The notes under the pieces are model-generated. The model ran no database searches. It saw nothing but the letters and a program-made list of their open reading frames with translations, and was not told the origin of the DNA. Of a stretch of 64,000 bases of DNA, positions 44,419 to 53,557 are shown piece after piece. Position 1 is the stretch's first letter, and each line of letters begins with the position of its first letter. The position numbers and the translations under genes were made by a program. The DNA is from Pedobacter endophyticus (lineage in GTDB: Bacteria > Bacteroidota > Bacteroidia > Sphingobacteriales > Sphingobacteriaceae), in contig NZ_CP064939.1 in assembly GCF_015679185.1 (NCBI RefSeq), positions 4,216,001 to 4,280,000 on the forward strand. The letters run 5' to 3'.

Positions 44419-45441
44419 ATGTCAAAGATATTAGTTACCGGAGGAACCGGGTATATAGGTTCTCATACCGTTGTCGAGTTGCACAATGCAGGATATGAAG
44501 TTGTTATTGTAGATAACCTTTCTAACTCGAACATTAAAATTTTAACCCAGCTTCACGCCATTACCGGAAAATGGTTCGATTTCAATGAGATCGATCTTCA
44601 GGATGATCAGGCCGTTCAGGAGTTTGCCGAAAACAATACGGATGTTACCGGGATCATTCATTTTGCCGCATCCAAAGCAGTTGGAGAGTCTGTAGAAAAA
44701 CCATTAAAATACTACAAGAACAATTTTTACGGATTGATTAACCTGCTAACCGCATTTAACAGAAAGATTGATTTCGTGTTTTCATCATCGTGTACGGTTT
44801 ATGGCCAGCCCGATAGCTTACCTGTAACCGAAGCGGCGCCGGTAAAAAAGGCAGAATCTCCGTATGGTAATACCAAGCAAATTGCCGAAGAAATTTTAGC
44901 GGAAACTGCTGCGGTAACGCCCGACTTACACGTAATTGCCCTGCGTTATTTCAATCCGGTTGGTGCACACAAAACCGCCCTGATTGGCGAGTTACCAAAT
45001 GGTGTGCCGGCCAACCTGGTGCCATTTATCACCCAATCTGCCATTGGCAAACGAGGCCCGATAACTGTTTATGGCAACGATTATGATACGCCAGATGGGT
45101 CGGCCATTCGCGATTATATTCATGTTGTAGATTTAGCCAGGGCACACGTAGCGGCAATAAAAAGATTGGAAGAAAGCAAGGCCAGTTCAAATTACGAAGT
45201 GTTTAACATCGGCACAGGTAAAGGTTCGTCGGTTTTGGAGATTATTGCTGCGTTTGAAAAAGTAAACGGCGAAAAACTGAATTACAATATCGGCCCGAGA
45301 AGGGCTGGCGATATCGTTCAGATTTATGGGGATGTACAGAAATCTAACCAGGAGTTGGGATGGAAGGCTGAACTTGATCTAGACGAAATGATGCGCTCGG
45401 CCTGGGAATGGGAAAAATACATTAAAGCGAATCCTTTTTAG
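44419..45441 (+). CDS. galE: UDP-glucose 4-epimerase
   Basis: 340 residues. ILVTGGTGYIGSHTVVEL, FSSSCTVYGQP and the catalytic Tyr-Lys in SPYGNTKQIAEEI. LRYFNPVGAH and AIRDYIHVVDLARAH are typical of GalE. It interconverts UDP-glucose and UDP-galactose. Spacing to uxs is 2 bases, and the following hypothetical gene starts at the base after the stop. Confidence 0.95.
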   Translation: MSKILVTGGTGYIGSHTVVELHNAGYEVVIVDNLSNSNIKILTQLHAITGKWFDFNEIDLQDDQAVQEFAENNTDVTGIIHFAASKAVGESVEKPLKYYKNNFYGLINLLTAFNRKIDFVFSSSCTVYGQPDSLPVTEAAPVKKAESPYGNTKQIAEEILAETAAVTPDLHVIALRYFNPVGAHKTALIGELPNGVPANLVPFITQSAIGKRGPITVYGNDYDTPDGSAIRDYIHVVDLARAHVAAIKRLEESKASSNYEVFNIGTGKGSSVLEIIAAFEKVNGEKLNYNIGPRRAGDIVQIYGDVQKSNQELGWKAELDLDEMMRSAWEWEKYIKANPF

Positions 45442-45999
45442 ATGAAGCTGTCGGAGCACAAGGATTTAAAAGCCGCCATTATAGCACTGCCTGTTAAGGA
45501 AAAGGACAGGCTGTTGCTTCGTTTGGTGGCAAAAGACAAAGTGCTTACCGAGCACCTGCACTACAAAATATTGGAAAGTGAAGGCGACCTGGAGGATAGA
45601 AAGGAAACCATCAAATCGAATGTAACAGCAATAATTCCCGAACTTAAGGCATTAAATGCCAAAGAGGCGCTGGCGAGGGTTAGAAAGCTAATTGCGTCTG
45701 TAAATCATTTTTATAAGGTTACTAAAGATCCGATAGGAGAGGTTGAACTGAAGCTATTCATTCTTCAACAAGTTCCTTTAACCTATAAAAGATCTATTTT
45801 TGGCTATCGCGATTACAGTTTTTTGTTTGCTTCCTTTTACATTAAAACTGTCGAAACAACCATCAATAAGCTGAAAAAACTACACGAAGATTTACAGTTT
45901 GATTTAGCAGATTCGCTAAACGATTTACTGAAAAAGATTTACTCATCTAACTTAAAAGCGGCCGCCGAAGCCAGCAGCTTACCAAAGCCAACATCTTAA
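45442..45999 (+). CDS. Conserved hypothetical helical protein
   Basis: 185 residues, Lys/Glu-rich and predicted mostly helical, without signal peptide or membrane helix. No domain recognised. KAIIALPVKEKDRLLLRLVA near the start and KDPIGEVELKLFILQQVP in the middle are the most distinctive parts. It is translated in tandem with galE, perhaps only by operon position. Confidence 0.72.
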   Translation: MKLSEHKDLKAAIIALPVKEKDRLLLRLVAKDKVLTEHLHYKILESEGDLEDRKETIKSNVTAIIPELKALNAKEALARVRKLIASVNHFYKVTKDPIGEVELKLFILQQVPLTYKRSIFGYRDYSFLFASFYIKTVETTINKLKKLHEDLQFDLADSLNDLLKKIYSSNLKAAAEASSLPKPTS

Positions 46000-46247
46000 C
46001 GATGCAAAAAGAGCGTGATCACTGTTTAAAGCGACATAGAATTGATGCGGTTTGCGCTAAATTCTTCTAGTCGGAACCAGAACAAATTATAGAAAAAACG
46101 CTAAATTGCGCCAGCCAACCCCATTTCGATTTGAAGGTTGTTGAAATAAAATGGTCAGTGTAATAGGCTCATCGGTTTGAATAGAGATGAAATGGAAGCT
46201 TTCAACCTCTCGCAGGAAATTTAATACGCTCAAACTCAAGATATCTC

Positions 46248-46985
46248 ATGTTCGGATTTTTTAAAAGGAAAAAAGTAATTCCCGAATTCAACTTCTCCAC
46301 TATTGGAACAGATATGCATTCGCATATCATTCCGGGAATCGACGATGGCGCTCAAACCCTTACCGATGCATTAATACTTGCCAGAAAGTTTAAATCCCTC
46401 GGCTTCCAAAAACTCATCGCAACCCCGCATGTAATGGCCGATTATTTTCGCAATACTCCCGATACGATAAATCGAGGGTTGGAAGTTTTGCGGAAGGGAA
46501 TCCAAGAAATACACCTCGATTTAGAGGTAGATGCAGCTGCGGAATATTATTTAGATGAAACGCTGGAAAAAAAGATTAAAGAGAAAGATGTACTTACCTT
46601 TGGAAGTAATTATCTGCTGTTCGAACTTTCATACCTAACCGCACCGCAAAATCTTGTCGATCTGATCAGTCTCATGCAAGATGCAGGATTTAAGCCCGTG
46701 CTTGCCCACCCCGAGCGGTACCCGTATTTTTATAACTCGTTTGAGAGTTACCTTCAAATTAAAGAAACCGGCTGTTTATTGCAAATGAACTCGATTGCTT
46801 TAACGGGTTATTATGGCTCGGGTGCAAAAAAGGTTGCCGAAGAAATGGTGGAAAAAGATCTGGTCGATTTTATTGGCAGCGATATGCATCACCCAAAGCA
46901 CGCAGCCGCCCTTGAAAATAGTTTAAGCACACCGTTAATGCAGAAGTTGCTTAGTAATGGTGAGCTTAATAATGTTTTGTTGTAA
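46248..46985 (+). CDS. CpsB/YwqE-type tyrosine-protein phosphatase (PHP fold)
   Basis: 245 residues. The PHP metal motif is TDMHSHIIPGIDDGAQTL near residues 21-38. ATPHVMADYF, LAHPERYPY and FIGSDMHHPKH supply further His/Asp ligands. The family dephosphorylates bacterial tyrosine kinases that control capsule or exopolysaccharide chain length. The matching Wzc-type kinase is not in the window. Position after the UDP-sugar genes fits a role in surface glycan control. Confidence 0.9.
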   Translation: MFGFFKRKKVIPEFNFSTIGTDMHSHIIPGIDDGAQTLTDALILARKFKSLGFQKLIATPHVMADYFRNTPDTINRGLEVLRKGIQEIHLDLEVDAAAEYYLDETLEKKIKEKDVLTFGSNYLLFELSYLTAPQNLVDLISLMQDAGFKPVLAHPERYPYFYNSFESYLQIKETGCLLQMNSIALTGYYGSGAKKVAEEMVEKDLVDFIGSDMHHPKHAAALENSLSTPLMQKLLSNGELNNVLL

Positions 46986-47031
46986 GTAACGAAAGATGTA
47001 TTTCTTTGGTTGTAACTACCTTAACTTTACT

Positions 47032-47168
47032 GTCATGCTGAGGTACGAAGCATCGCCAACCGATTAGCATGGGACCTGCATACCTCACCAGCATTCATTA
47101 TTGAGTTTGTGCTTTTTTTGAGCTAGCATTTCATCGTGTAGAGATTCTTTCACTGCGTTCAGAATGAC
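47032..47168. repeat. Interspersed GTCATGCTGAGG...CAGAATGACA element
   Basis: Degenerate inverted-repeat element opening with GTCATGCTGAGGTACGAAGC and closing with TTCAGAATGACAAG. A shorter related piece lies near 21169-21192. It occupies the spacer between convergent genes. Confidence 0.5.
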
Positions 47169-47199
47169 AAGTAGGGAGGCCTTTGATTAATAAAAACCC

Positions 47200-48429
47200 T
47201 TACTCGTACCTTAATGCTTCAACAGGATCTAATTTCGAAGCCTTTTTTGCCGGATAATAGCCAGAAAGAATACCCACCAGTACACATAAAACAAAACCAC
47301 CGATTATAAACAGCCACGGAATTAGGAAAGATCCACCCATGGCCAACGATATGATGTTACCCAGTACAATCCCCAAAAATATTCCTAAAACACCTCCCAT
47401 TAAACAAATTACTACGGCCTCAATTAAAAACTGGCGACGAATAACCTTTGGATTAGCGCCAATGGCTTTTCTGATCCCGATTTCGCGGGTTCGCTCTGTT
47501 ACCGAAACCAGCATGATATTCATCAAACCGATAGAGGCACCGATTAAGGTAATTATACCGATGGCGACACCCCCAACCGCTACAAAGGCCAGGTTTTCGA
47601 ATAAGGTTTGTGCAACAGCGTCGCTCTTGGTAATTTCGAAATTATTAGGTTCGCTAACCTTTACCTTGCGGATATTTCTGAAAAGTGCAGTGGCTTCGCC
47701 GATAACATTCTCTTGATCATTATTATCGCCAACCATAACCGTAATGGTGTAAGATGGATTGGCATTGGCATTAATCTGCTTGGCCTTCAATAAGGGAACA
47801 TATACCGCTCTATCGCCACTAAAGCCCATGCTCGAGCCCTTTTTCTCCAAAATACCAACGATTTTAAAACGGTTGTTTCCTACGTTGATGAGCTTATCCA
47901 TCGGATCTGCATTTTTGAAAAGTCGCTCAACAACCTCGCCACCTACAATACAAACATTACTGCCCATGGCCACTTCGGAAGCACCGAAGTTTCTGCCTTG
48001 CGAGAGGTTAAGCCCCTGCGAAGCCAGTCCGTTTTCGTCTATGCCCTGAACGTTAATATTGGGGTTGGTTTTTAAACTGCCGTATTTTACCGTTGACCCA
48101 CCACTGGCAAAAACGCTTACAGCGACGGTTGCAGGAGCATTAAGGCTATCTTTGAATTTAATCGCATCCTCGTAACGGATTGATTTGAAAGGCTTCGGGC
48201 GCTTTCCGTTACCAATTCTGATGCCCGAACCCCGATTCCGAATGTTAAATGAATTGGCACCCATGCTGCTAAAAGCATCTGTCATGCTCTTTTTAACTGC
48301 ATCAAGTGTTGTCAAAATACCGACTAAGGCCATTAAACCGATTGCGATAATCAAGGCAGTAAGCATGGTACGCAAGCGATTACCTTTGATAGATTCCAGC
48401 GCCAGTCTAATATTTTCTCTGTAGTTCAT
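47200..48429 (-). CDS. MacB/FtsX-type ABC transporter permease
   Basis: 409 residues. NRLRTMLTALIIAIGLMALV at the N-terminus, a periplasmic core of about 240 residues, and three C-terminal helices (AVGGVAIGIITLIGASIGLM; a second after RREFLIEA-like text; ending SGYYPAKKASKLDPVEALR). The cytoplasmic VTERTREIGIRKAIGA loop is diagnostic. Such permeases pair with an ATPase and often a membrane-fusion protein for efflux or lipoprotein work; neither is adjacent. A heptamer array lies in its upstream region. Confidence 0.9.
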   Translation of the reverse strand: MNYRENIRLALESIKGNRLRTMLTALIIAIGLMALVGILTTLDAVKKSMTDAFSSMGANSFNIRNRGSGIRIGNGKRPKPFKSIRYEDAIKFKDSLNAPATVAVSVFASGGSTVKYGSLKTNPNINVQGIDENGLASQGLNLSQGRNFGASEVAMGSNVCIVGGEVVERLFKNADPMDKLINVGNNRFKIVGILEKKGSSMGFSGDRAVYVPLLKAKQINANANPSYTITVMVGDNNDQENVIGEATALFRNIRKVKVSEPNNFEITKSDAVAQTLFENLAFVAVGGVAIGIITLIGASIGLMNIMLVSVTERTREIGIRKAIGANPKVIRRQFLIEAVVICLMGGVLGIFLGIVLGNIISLAMGGSFLIPWLFIIGGFVLCVLVGILSGYYPAKKASKLDPVEALRYE

Positions 48430-48523
48430 TTACTTTAGTATCAAGATTTTTGTATCAAGTATCAAGCATGGACGTTAAACCTTCAAGTTTCGTTTTTAAT
48501 CCCTCTCGCAGACTGGTCTTAGT

Positions 48524-48614
48524 CTTTCAGCTTTAATCTTTCCGCTTTCACCTTTTGGCTTTCACCTTTTGGCTTTCGCCTTTAAGCTTTAGTCTTTTAG
48601 CTTTCACCTTTCAC
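48524..48614. repeat. CTTTNNN heptamer array, 13 units in perfect register
   Basis: Thirteen consecutive 7-base words each start with CTTT. The variable triplets in order are CAG, AAT, CCG, CAC, TGG, CAC, TGG, CGC, AAG, AGT, TAG, CAC, CAC. It lies between the IscA-type gene and the ABC permease. Confidence 0.92.
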
Positions 48615-48624
48615 CGCTTAAAAC

Positions 48625-48655
48625 AAAAAAGTCCCGACGTTTAGACATCAGGACT
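48625..48655 (-). terminator. Terminator of the IscA-type gene
   Basis: On the minus strand AGTCC-TGA pairs with TC-GGGACT around a loop, followed by six T. It lies about 30 bases after the stop at 48683. Confidence 0.75.
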
Positions 48656-48682
48656 ATACTTTATGTTACAATAAATATCGTT

Positions 48683-49036
48683 TTATGCTGAGAAACTCGT
48701 TCCGCAACCGCAAGTGCTGGTTGCATTCGGGTTTATAAAAGTAAAACCACGCGAGTTTAAGCCATCTTGCCAATCGATCATCATGCCCATCAGGTACATT
48801 TGATGCGCCTTGTTCATGAAAACCTTAATGCCTTCGATAAAAAACTCCTGATCGCCCTCTTTTTTCTGATCAAATCCTAAAACGTAGTTCATGCCTGCGC
48901 AACCGCCGCCTTCAACGCCTACACGTAAACCGTAGTCGTCGCCAATTTCTTGCTGGTCTTTTAATTTATAAAGCTCTTTAGCTGCTCCCTCTGAAAAAGT
49001 AACCGGTGCAAATGATGTATCAACTGTTGTACTCAT
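48683..49036 (-). CDS. IscA/SufA-type iron-sulfur carrier
   Basis: 117 residues. The three conserved cysteines are present: GGGCAGMNYVLG near residue 46 and STCGCGTSFSA at the end. DWQDGLNSRGFTFINPNA precedes the CGCG motif. A-type carriers deliver Fe-S clusters to target proteins. Other suf/isc genes are not adjacent. Confidence 0.94.
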   Translation of the reverse strand: MSTTVDTSFAPVTFSEGAAKELYKLKDQQEIGDDYGLRVGVEGGGCAGMNYVLGFDQKKEGDQEFFIEGIKVFMNKAHQMYLMGMMIDWQDGLNSRGFTFINPNATSTCGCGTSFSA

Positions 49037-49125
49037 GTTATTTCAAATTTATCTGTTACAAATATAAATAATAATGCACATTTTTGCTTTTAGCGGAGCA
49101 ATATATTACCGTAGAAAAACAAAAC

Positions 49126-49656
49126 ATGGATATTCAACAAATTTCGATAGATGTAATTATTTTATTCGCAGGAATATTTCTCGCCTTTATGGCAATTTAT
49201 TATATTGTTAAGGGTGATATTCAGCATTTTTTCGATTTGAAGGCTGTTGAGCTTAATAAAGAAAGCCGATCGCACGTTTTGCCGCTGCGTCTTCAGGCAC
49301 ACGAACGGCTCGTCATTTTCGTCGACCGCATTAACCCGGCCAATTTATTGGTACGATTGCACCAGCAGGGAATAAGTATCGGCGCCTTGCAAGGGGGAAT
49401 TTTGACCGAGATCCGCTCCGAATATCAACACAACATTACGCAGCAACTTTATATCGACAGCGTAACGTGGAATGTGGTGCGTAAACTAAAAGACGATACC
49501 ATTGCCATGATTACCAATGCTGTTAAGGGTTTACCTGAAGATGCAAATGGAATAGAATTGAGCAAGGCCATTCTTCAGCACATGGCGAGTATAGAGGAAA
49601 ATCCTTACGATTTAACGGTTGAGTTGATAAAGAAAGATATTCAAAGGTTGTTTTAA
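49126..49656 (+). CDS. Conserved hypothetical membrane-anchored protein
   Basis: 176 residues from the ATG at 49126; a TTG start at 49084 adds 14 residues and overlaps the promoter region. One N-terminal helix (about residues 9-29, IILFAGIFLAFMAIYYIV) is followed by a cytoplasmic region with RLQAHERLVIFVDRINPANL and ISIGALQGGILTEIRSEYQH. No named domain recognised. It is divergent from the IscA-type gene. Confidence 0.75.
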   Translation: MDIQQISIDVIILFAGIFLAFMAIYYIVKGDIQHFFDLKAVELNKESRSHVLPLRLQAHERLVIFVDRINPANLLVRLHQQGISIGALQGGILTEIRSEYQHNITQQLYIDSVTWNVVRKLKDDTIAMITNAVKGLPEDANGIELSKAILQHMASIEENPYDLTVELIKKDIQRLF

Positions 49657-49664
49657 CGCAATTG

Positions 49665-49797
49665 CAATGACCAATTACCAATTAACAATTATCAATTTGC
49701 AATTACCGATTAGCAATGACCAATTAACAATTTGCAATTTGCAATTACCAATGAACCAATGAGCTAATGAACCACTGACCAATGAACCATTGAACCA
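49665..49797. repeat. CAATNNN heptamer array leading up to the mutase gene
   Basis: Twelve heptamers in perfect register (49665-49748), eleven starting CAAT and one CGAT, then 7- to 9-base CAATGAAC-like words to about 49797. It ends 5 bases before the mutase ATG, so it is probably the untranslated leader or promoter of that gene. Confidence 0.9.
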
Positions 49798-49802
49798 AAA
49801 AT

Positions 49803-51350
49803 ATGAGCGCAAAAAAGCATACCACCACCTCAGGCATCGAAATTAAGGAAATTTATACTTCGGCAAATGCGATGAATGAAAGGGCTGGCGAATATCCGTT
49901 TACCAGAGGCATAAAAAAGGATATGTATCGCGGCAGGCTTTGGACGATGAGGCAATATGCTGGTTTTTCAACAGCCGAGGAATCGAACAAGCGCTATCAT
50001 TATTTATTGGCTCAGGGAACAACGGGATTGTCTGTCGCCTTTGATTTGCCAACCCAGATTGGTTACGACTCTGATCATGAAATGGCCGACGGCGAAGTAG
50101 GCAAAGTAGGTGTGGCCATCGATTCGTTAAAGGATATTGAGATTCTATTTGATGGCATCGAACTCAAAAACATTACCACTTCGATGACGATTAACGCAAC
50201 TGCCGCTATATTACTGGCCATGTACATTGCGCTGGCCAAAAAGCAAGGTGCAGATTTGAAGCAGATTTCGGGAACAATACAGAACGATATATTAAAAGAA
50301 TACGCCGCAAGAGGAACATATATTTATCCGCCGAAGCCCTCGATGCGATTGATTACCGATATTTTTGAGTTTTGCAGTCGCGAAGTACCAAAATGGAACA
50401 CCATTTCCATTTCCGGCTACCACATTCGCGAGGCTGGTTCAACCGCGGTACAGGAGCTGGCCTTTACTTTGGCAAACGGTAAAACCTATTTAAAGGCGGC
50501 AATTGAAAATGGATTGGCTATTAATGTGTTTGCCCGGCGACTTTCGTTCTTCTTTAATTGTCATAACAACTTTTTCGAAGAAATTGCCAAGTTCAGGGCC
50601 GCCAGGCGGATGTGGGCAAAAATTACGAAGGATTTGGGTGCAACCGACGAAAAGGCGCAAATGCTTCGTTTCCATACGCAAACGGGCGGCTCGACACTAA
50701 CAGCGCAGCAACCGCTTAACAATGTAATACGGGTGACCAACCAGGCTATGGCTGCGGTTTTGGGTGGAACGCAGTCGCTGCATACTAACGGCTACGACGA
50801 GGCGCTATCGTTACCAACAGAAGCAGCCGCAAAAATCGCCCTGCGTACCCAACAAATTATTGCTTTTGAAAGTGGCGTAACGGATACAGTTGACCCGCTT
50901 GCAGGCTCATTTTTTGTAGAAAGCCTTACCGATGAGATAGAGACTGCTGCATGGGCCTATATCGATAAGATTGATGCAATGGGTGGTTCTGTAAATGCCA
51001 TCGAAAGCGAGTATATGCAAAATGAAATTGCTGCCGCATCTTATCAATACCAAAGGGAGATAGAAACCGGCGAGCGAGTTTCTGTTGGGGTGAACAAATT
51101 TATACAAGAAGAAGAGGGTTTGACGGATATCTTACGAATCGACGATGCTATCCGTAAGCTGCAAACGGAAAAGTTAAGGCTGTTAAAAGCGGAACGGAAC
51201 AATGTTGATGTTTCAACTGCCTTGCAAGCTTTGGAAAATGCGGCGAAAGACGGTTCGAACATGATGCCATACATTATTGACGCCGTTGAAAAATATGCAA
51301 CGCTCGGCGAAATAGCCGATGTAATGCGTAAGGTGTTTGGCGAATATTAA
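49803..51350 (+). CDS. Acyl-CoA mutase large subunit (methylmalonyl-CoA mutase family) without B12 domain
   Basis: 515 residues. YRGRLWTMRQYAGFSTAEES near residue 42 and GLSVAFDLPTQIGYDSDH near 75-92 form the substrate barrel. ISISGYHIREAGSTAVQE near 199-216 resembles the archaeal-type mutase and isobutyryl-CoA mutase large subunits, and LRTQQIIAFESGVTDTVDPL the C-terminal block. The cobalamin-binding domain (DxHxxG) is absent, so a small partner subunit encoded elsewhere is needed. Substrate may be methylmalonyl-CoA or isobutyryl-CoA. No partner or MeaB gene is adjacent. Confidence 0.87.
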   Translation: MSAKKHTTTSGIEIKEIYTSANAMNERAGEYPFTRGIKKDMYRGRLWTMRQYAGFSTAEESNKRYHYLLAQGTTGLSVAFDLPTQIGYDSDHEMADGEVGKVGVAIDSLKDIEILFDGIELKNITTSMTINATAAILLAMYIALAKKQGADLKQISGTIQNDILKEYAARGTYIYPPKPSMRLITDIFEFCSREVPKWNTISISGYHIREAGSTAVQELAFTLANGKTYLKAAIENGLAINVFARRLSFFFNCHNNFFEEIAKFRAARRMWAKITKDLGATDEKAQMLRFHTQTGGSTLTAQQPLNNVIRVTNQAMAAVLGGTQSLHTNGYDEALSLPTEAAAKIALRTQQIIAFESGVTDTVDPLAGSFFVESLTDEIETAAWAYIDKIDAMGGSVNAIESEYMQNEIAAASYQYQREIETGERVSVGVNKFIQEEEGLTDILRIDDAIRKLQTEKLRLLKAERNNVDVSTALQALENAAKDGSNMMPYIIDAVEKYATLGEIADVMRKVFGEY

Positions 51351-51758
51351 GTCTTGGTTATTTAACTAAAAAACATTGCGTGGTCGGTACTTGTGAGCGA
51401 GACCTATTCGCCCGAAAAAGCGATGGAGCGGATTGGCAACTAAATCAGCCACGCTTTCCAAACTGACTGGTTGTCGTGCCTAAGGCCCTGCTAAATTCTC
51501 GTGGCAAGATTGTTACGTTTGTACTTCAACAATTCTAATAAGAAGCGGGGCTATCTGTTCTATTTTTATTATATTACCTCAGCCTGTCTTGAGCACCTGT
51601 TTAAGCTAAATAGGAGGGTTCCGGATCTTAAGTTATTTGTTCCGTTCGAATAGCGATTACCATTAAATTTAACGATTTGCGCCGGTAATGGCGTGACTTT
51701 TGCTTCTTGAGTAGCGATTTGAAATGTTGAAAGGAAATCTGCGTTAAATAGTGCTAAA
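51351..51758. other. Gap between the mutase gene and the dnaA upstream region
   Basis: No gene supported. Base composition becomes more AT-rich toward dnaA. Confidence 0.4.
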
Positions 51759-51877
51759 TGTGGAAAACCGATGTTAATAAATAGTTATCAACATAAAAAA
51801 TTGAGGTTAAGCAGGCTACTTAATTCCCTATCAGTATGTTACGATTTATTTGAAAAATTTGTTTAAAATGTTGATAA
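51759..51877. promoter_or_regulatory. Cluster of DnaA-box-like sequences upstream of dnaA
   Basis: TGTGGAAAA (51759-51767), TGTTAATAA (51772-51780), TTATCAACA (51785-51793) and TGTTGATAA (51869-51877) resemble TTATNCACA or its complement, each with one or two changes. The last two are exact inverted copies. They lie in an AT-rich stretch 85-200 bases before dnaA. Confidence 0.45.
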
Positions 51878-51960
51878 TTTTCTCAATATTCGTACTCCCG
51901 AAACGGATCATTCCTTTATTTCGAATCGGCACTGGAAACCAATAAATTATAGAAATCGCA

Positions 51961-53391
51961 ATGGAAAAAACTTGTACAGAAGTGTGGAAGAACTGTCTTC
52001 AAATCATTAAGGATAATATTCCGAACCAAAGTTTCAAAACCTGGTTCGAGCCAATAACAGCCCTTAAGTTGGAAGGTAAGGTTTTAACCATACAAGTGCC
52101 AAGTTTGTTCTTTTACGAATGGCTTGAAGAACACTATGTAGGCTTGCTTCGCAAGACTGTAAAAAAACAACTTGGAGAGGACGGCAGGTTGGAATACAAT
52201 ATCGTTGTTGATAAATCATCTAACAGTGGCAGTCCTTACACTACTAATATGCCATCAAATGGAAATGGGGCAGAGGCAAAGGTGCAATCGATGCCAATTC
52301 CGGTTTCCATTAATAAAGACATCAAAAACCCTTTTATCATCCCTGGATTAAAAAAGCTAAATGTCGACCCGCAGTTAAACGCTAATTATACTTTCGAAAA
52401 CTATATTGAGGGCGATTGCAACCGCCTGGCCCGCTCTGCTGGTTATGCCGTTGCGGCGAAACCCGGAGGCACTTCTTTTAACCCGTTGATGATTTACGGC
52501 GGCGTAGGTTTGGGAAAAACCCATCTTGCACAGGCCATCGGCAATGAGATTAAACGTAGCATGCCCGATAGGCTGGTGATTTATGTAAGCTGCGAGAAAT
52601 TTTGCCAGCAGTTTGTAGATTCATTAAAAAATAATACGATTAACGATTTCGTTAATTTTTATCAGGCAATGGATGTGATCATTATGGATGATGTACACAA
52701 CTTTGCTGGTAAAGAAAAAACACAGGATATTTTCTTCCATATTTTCAATCACTTGCATCAATCGGGCAAACAAGTAATTTTAACTTCCGATAAAGCACCA
52801 AAAGATTTGGCTGGTTTGGAAGAACGTTTATTAAGTCGTTTTAAATGGGGCCTTTCTGCCGATTTGCAGGTGCCTGATTTAGAAACCCGTATTGCTATTT
52901 TAAGGAAGAAAATGTATGCCGATGGAATTGAATTGCCCGGCGAAGTTGTAGAATATGTAGCACATAACATTGATAATAACGTTCGTGAGCTGGAAGGGGC
53001 GATGGTATCATTACTTGCACAAGCTACTTTGAACAAAAAAGAAATCGATTTAGCTTTAGCTAAACAGATGTTAAAGAACTTTATCAAAAATACCACCAAA
53101 GAAATTTCTATGGAATATATCCAAAAATTGGTGTGTGAGTATTTTGAGGTTCCGGTTGATATGGTTAAATCGCAAACACGGAAGCGCGAAATTGTGCAGG
53201 CCCGTCAAATTTCGATGTACCTCTCGAAAAGCCACACTAAATCATCGTTAAAAACGATTGGTGCTTTCTTCGGTGGCCGCGACCACAGTACGGTTATTTA
53301 TGCCTGCCAAACGGTTGAGGATTTAATCGACACGGATAAAAAGTTTAAGGCTTACGTGCAAGATATTCAGAAGAAACTTAAAATGAGTTAA
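51961..53391 (+). CDS. dnaA: Chromosomal replication initiator DnaA
   Basis: 476 residues, four-domain layout. Domain I: CLQIIKDNIPNQSFKTWFEP. Domain II is short and Asn/Ser-rich (about 85-125). Domain III AAA+: Walker A GGVGLGKTHLAQAIG near 180-194, Walker B IIMDDVHNF, sensor region LTSDKAPKDL, arginine finger in LSRFKWGL. Domain IV: HTKSSLKTIGAFFGGRDHST, the DNA-binding signature. It opens replication at oriC. The plus-strand gene follows a region of DnaA-box-like sites. Confidence 0.97.
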   Translation: MEKTCTEVWKNCLQIIKDNIPNQSFKTWFEPITALKLEGKVLTIQVPSLFFYEWLEEHYVGLLRKTVKKQLGEDGRLEYNIVVDKSSNSGSPYTTNMPSNGNGAEAKVQSMPIPVSINKDIKNPFIIPGLKKLNVDPQLNANYTFENYIEGDCNRLARSAGYAVAAKPGGTSFNPLMIYGGVGLGKTHLAQAIGNEIKRSMPDRLVIYVSCEKFCQQFVDSLKNNTINDFVNFYQAMDVIIMDDVHNFAGKEKTQDIFFHIFNHLHQSGKQVILTSDKAPKDLAGLEERLLSRFKWGLSADLQVPDLETRIAILRKKMYADGIELPGEVVEYVAHNIDNNVRELEGAMVSLLAQATLNKKEIDLALAKQMLKNFIKNTTKEISMEYIQKLVCEYFEVPVDMVKSQTRKREIVQARQISMYLSKSHTKSSLKTIGAFFGGRDHSTVIYACQTVEDLIDTDKKFKAYVQDIQKKLKMS

Positions 53392-53475
53392 ATTAAGGTA
53401 GAGGGTTTATGCTAAAGGCATCCCTTTGGGCAAGGCAGAGGGTTTAAGGTAAAAACCAGCGTTGATTAAATATTG

Positions 53476-53509
53476 AGAGAAGTCAAGTTTGTAAAAACTT
53501 GACTTCTCT
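53476..53509. terminator. Perfect 15-bp hairpin between dnaA and the Nudix gene
   Basis: AGAGAAGTCAAGTTT and AAACTTGACTTCTCT are exact inverted copies around GTAA. There is no long T tract on either side, but its position between convergent genes suits a bidirectional terminator. Confidence 0.7.
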
Positions 53510-53557
53510 TGGTTATAGGCGAACGGTGGGCGCTTTCAAATAAAAAACAGTTTAGGA

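Noticed and set aside
48524..49797. Heptamer arrays considered as coding repeats
   Set aside because: Period 7 breaks the reading frame and no start codon or conserved frame spans them.
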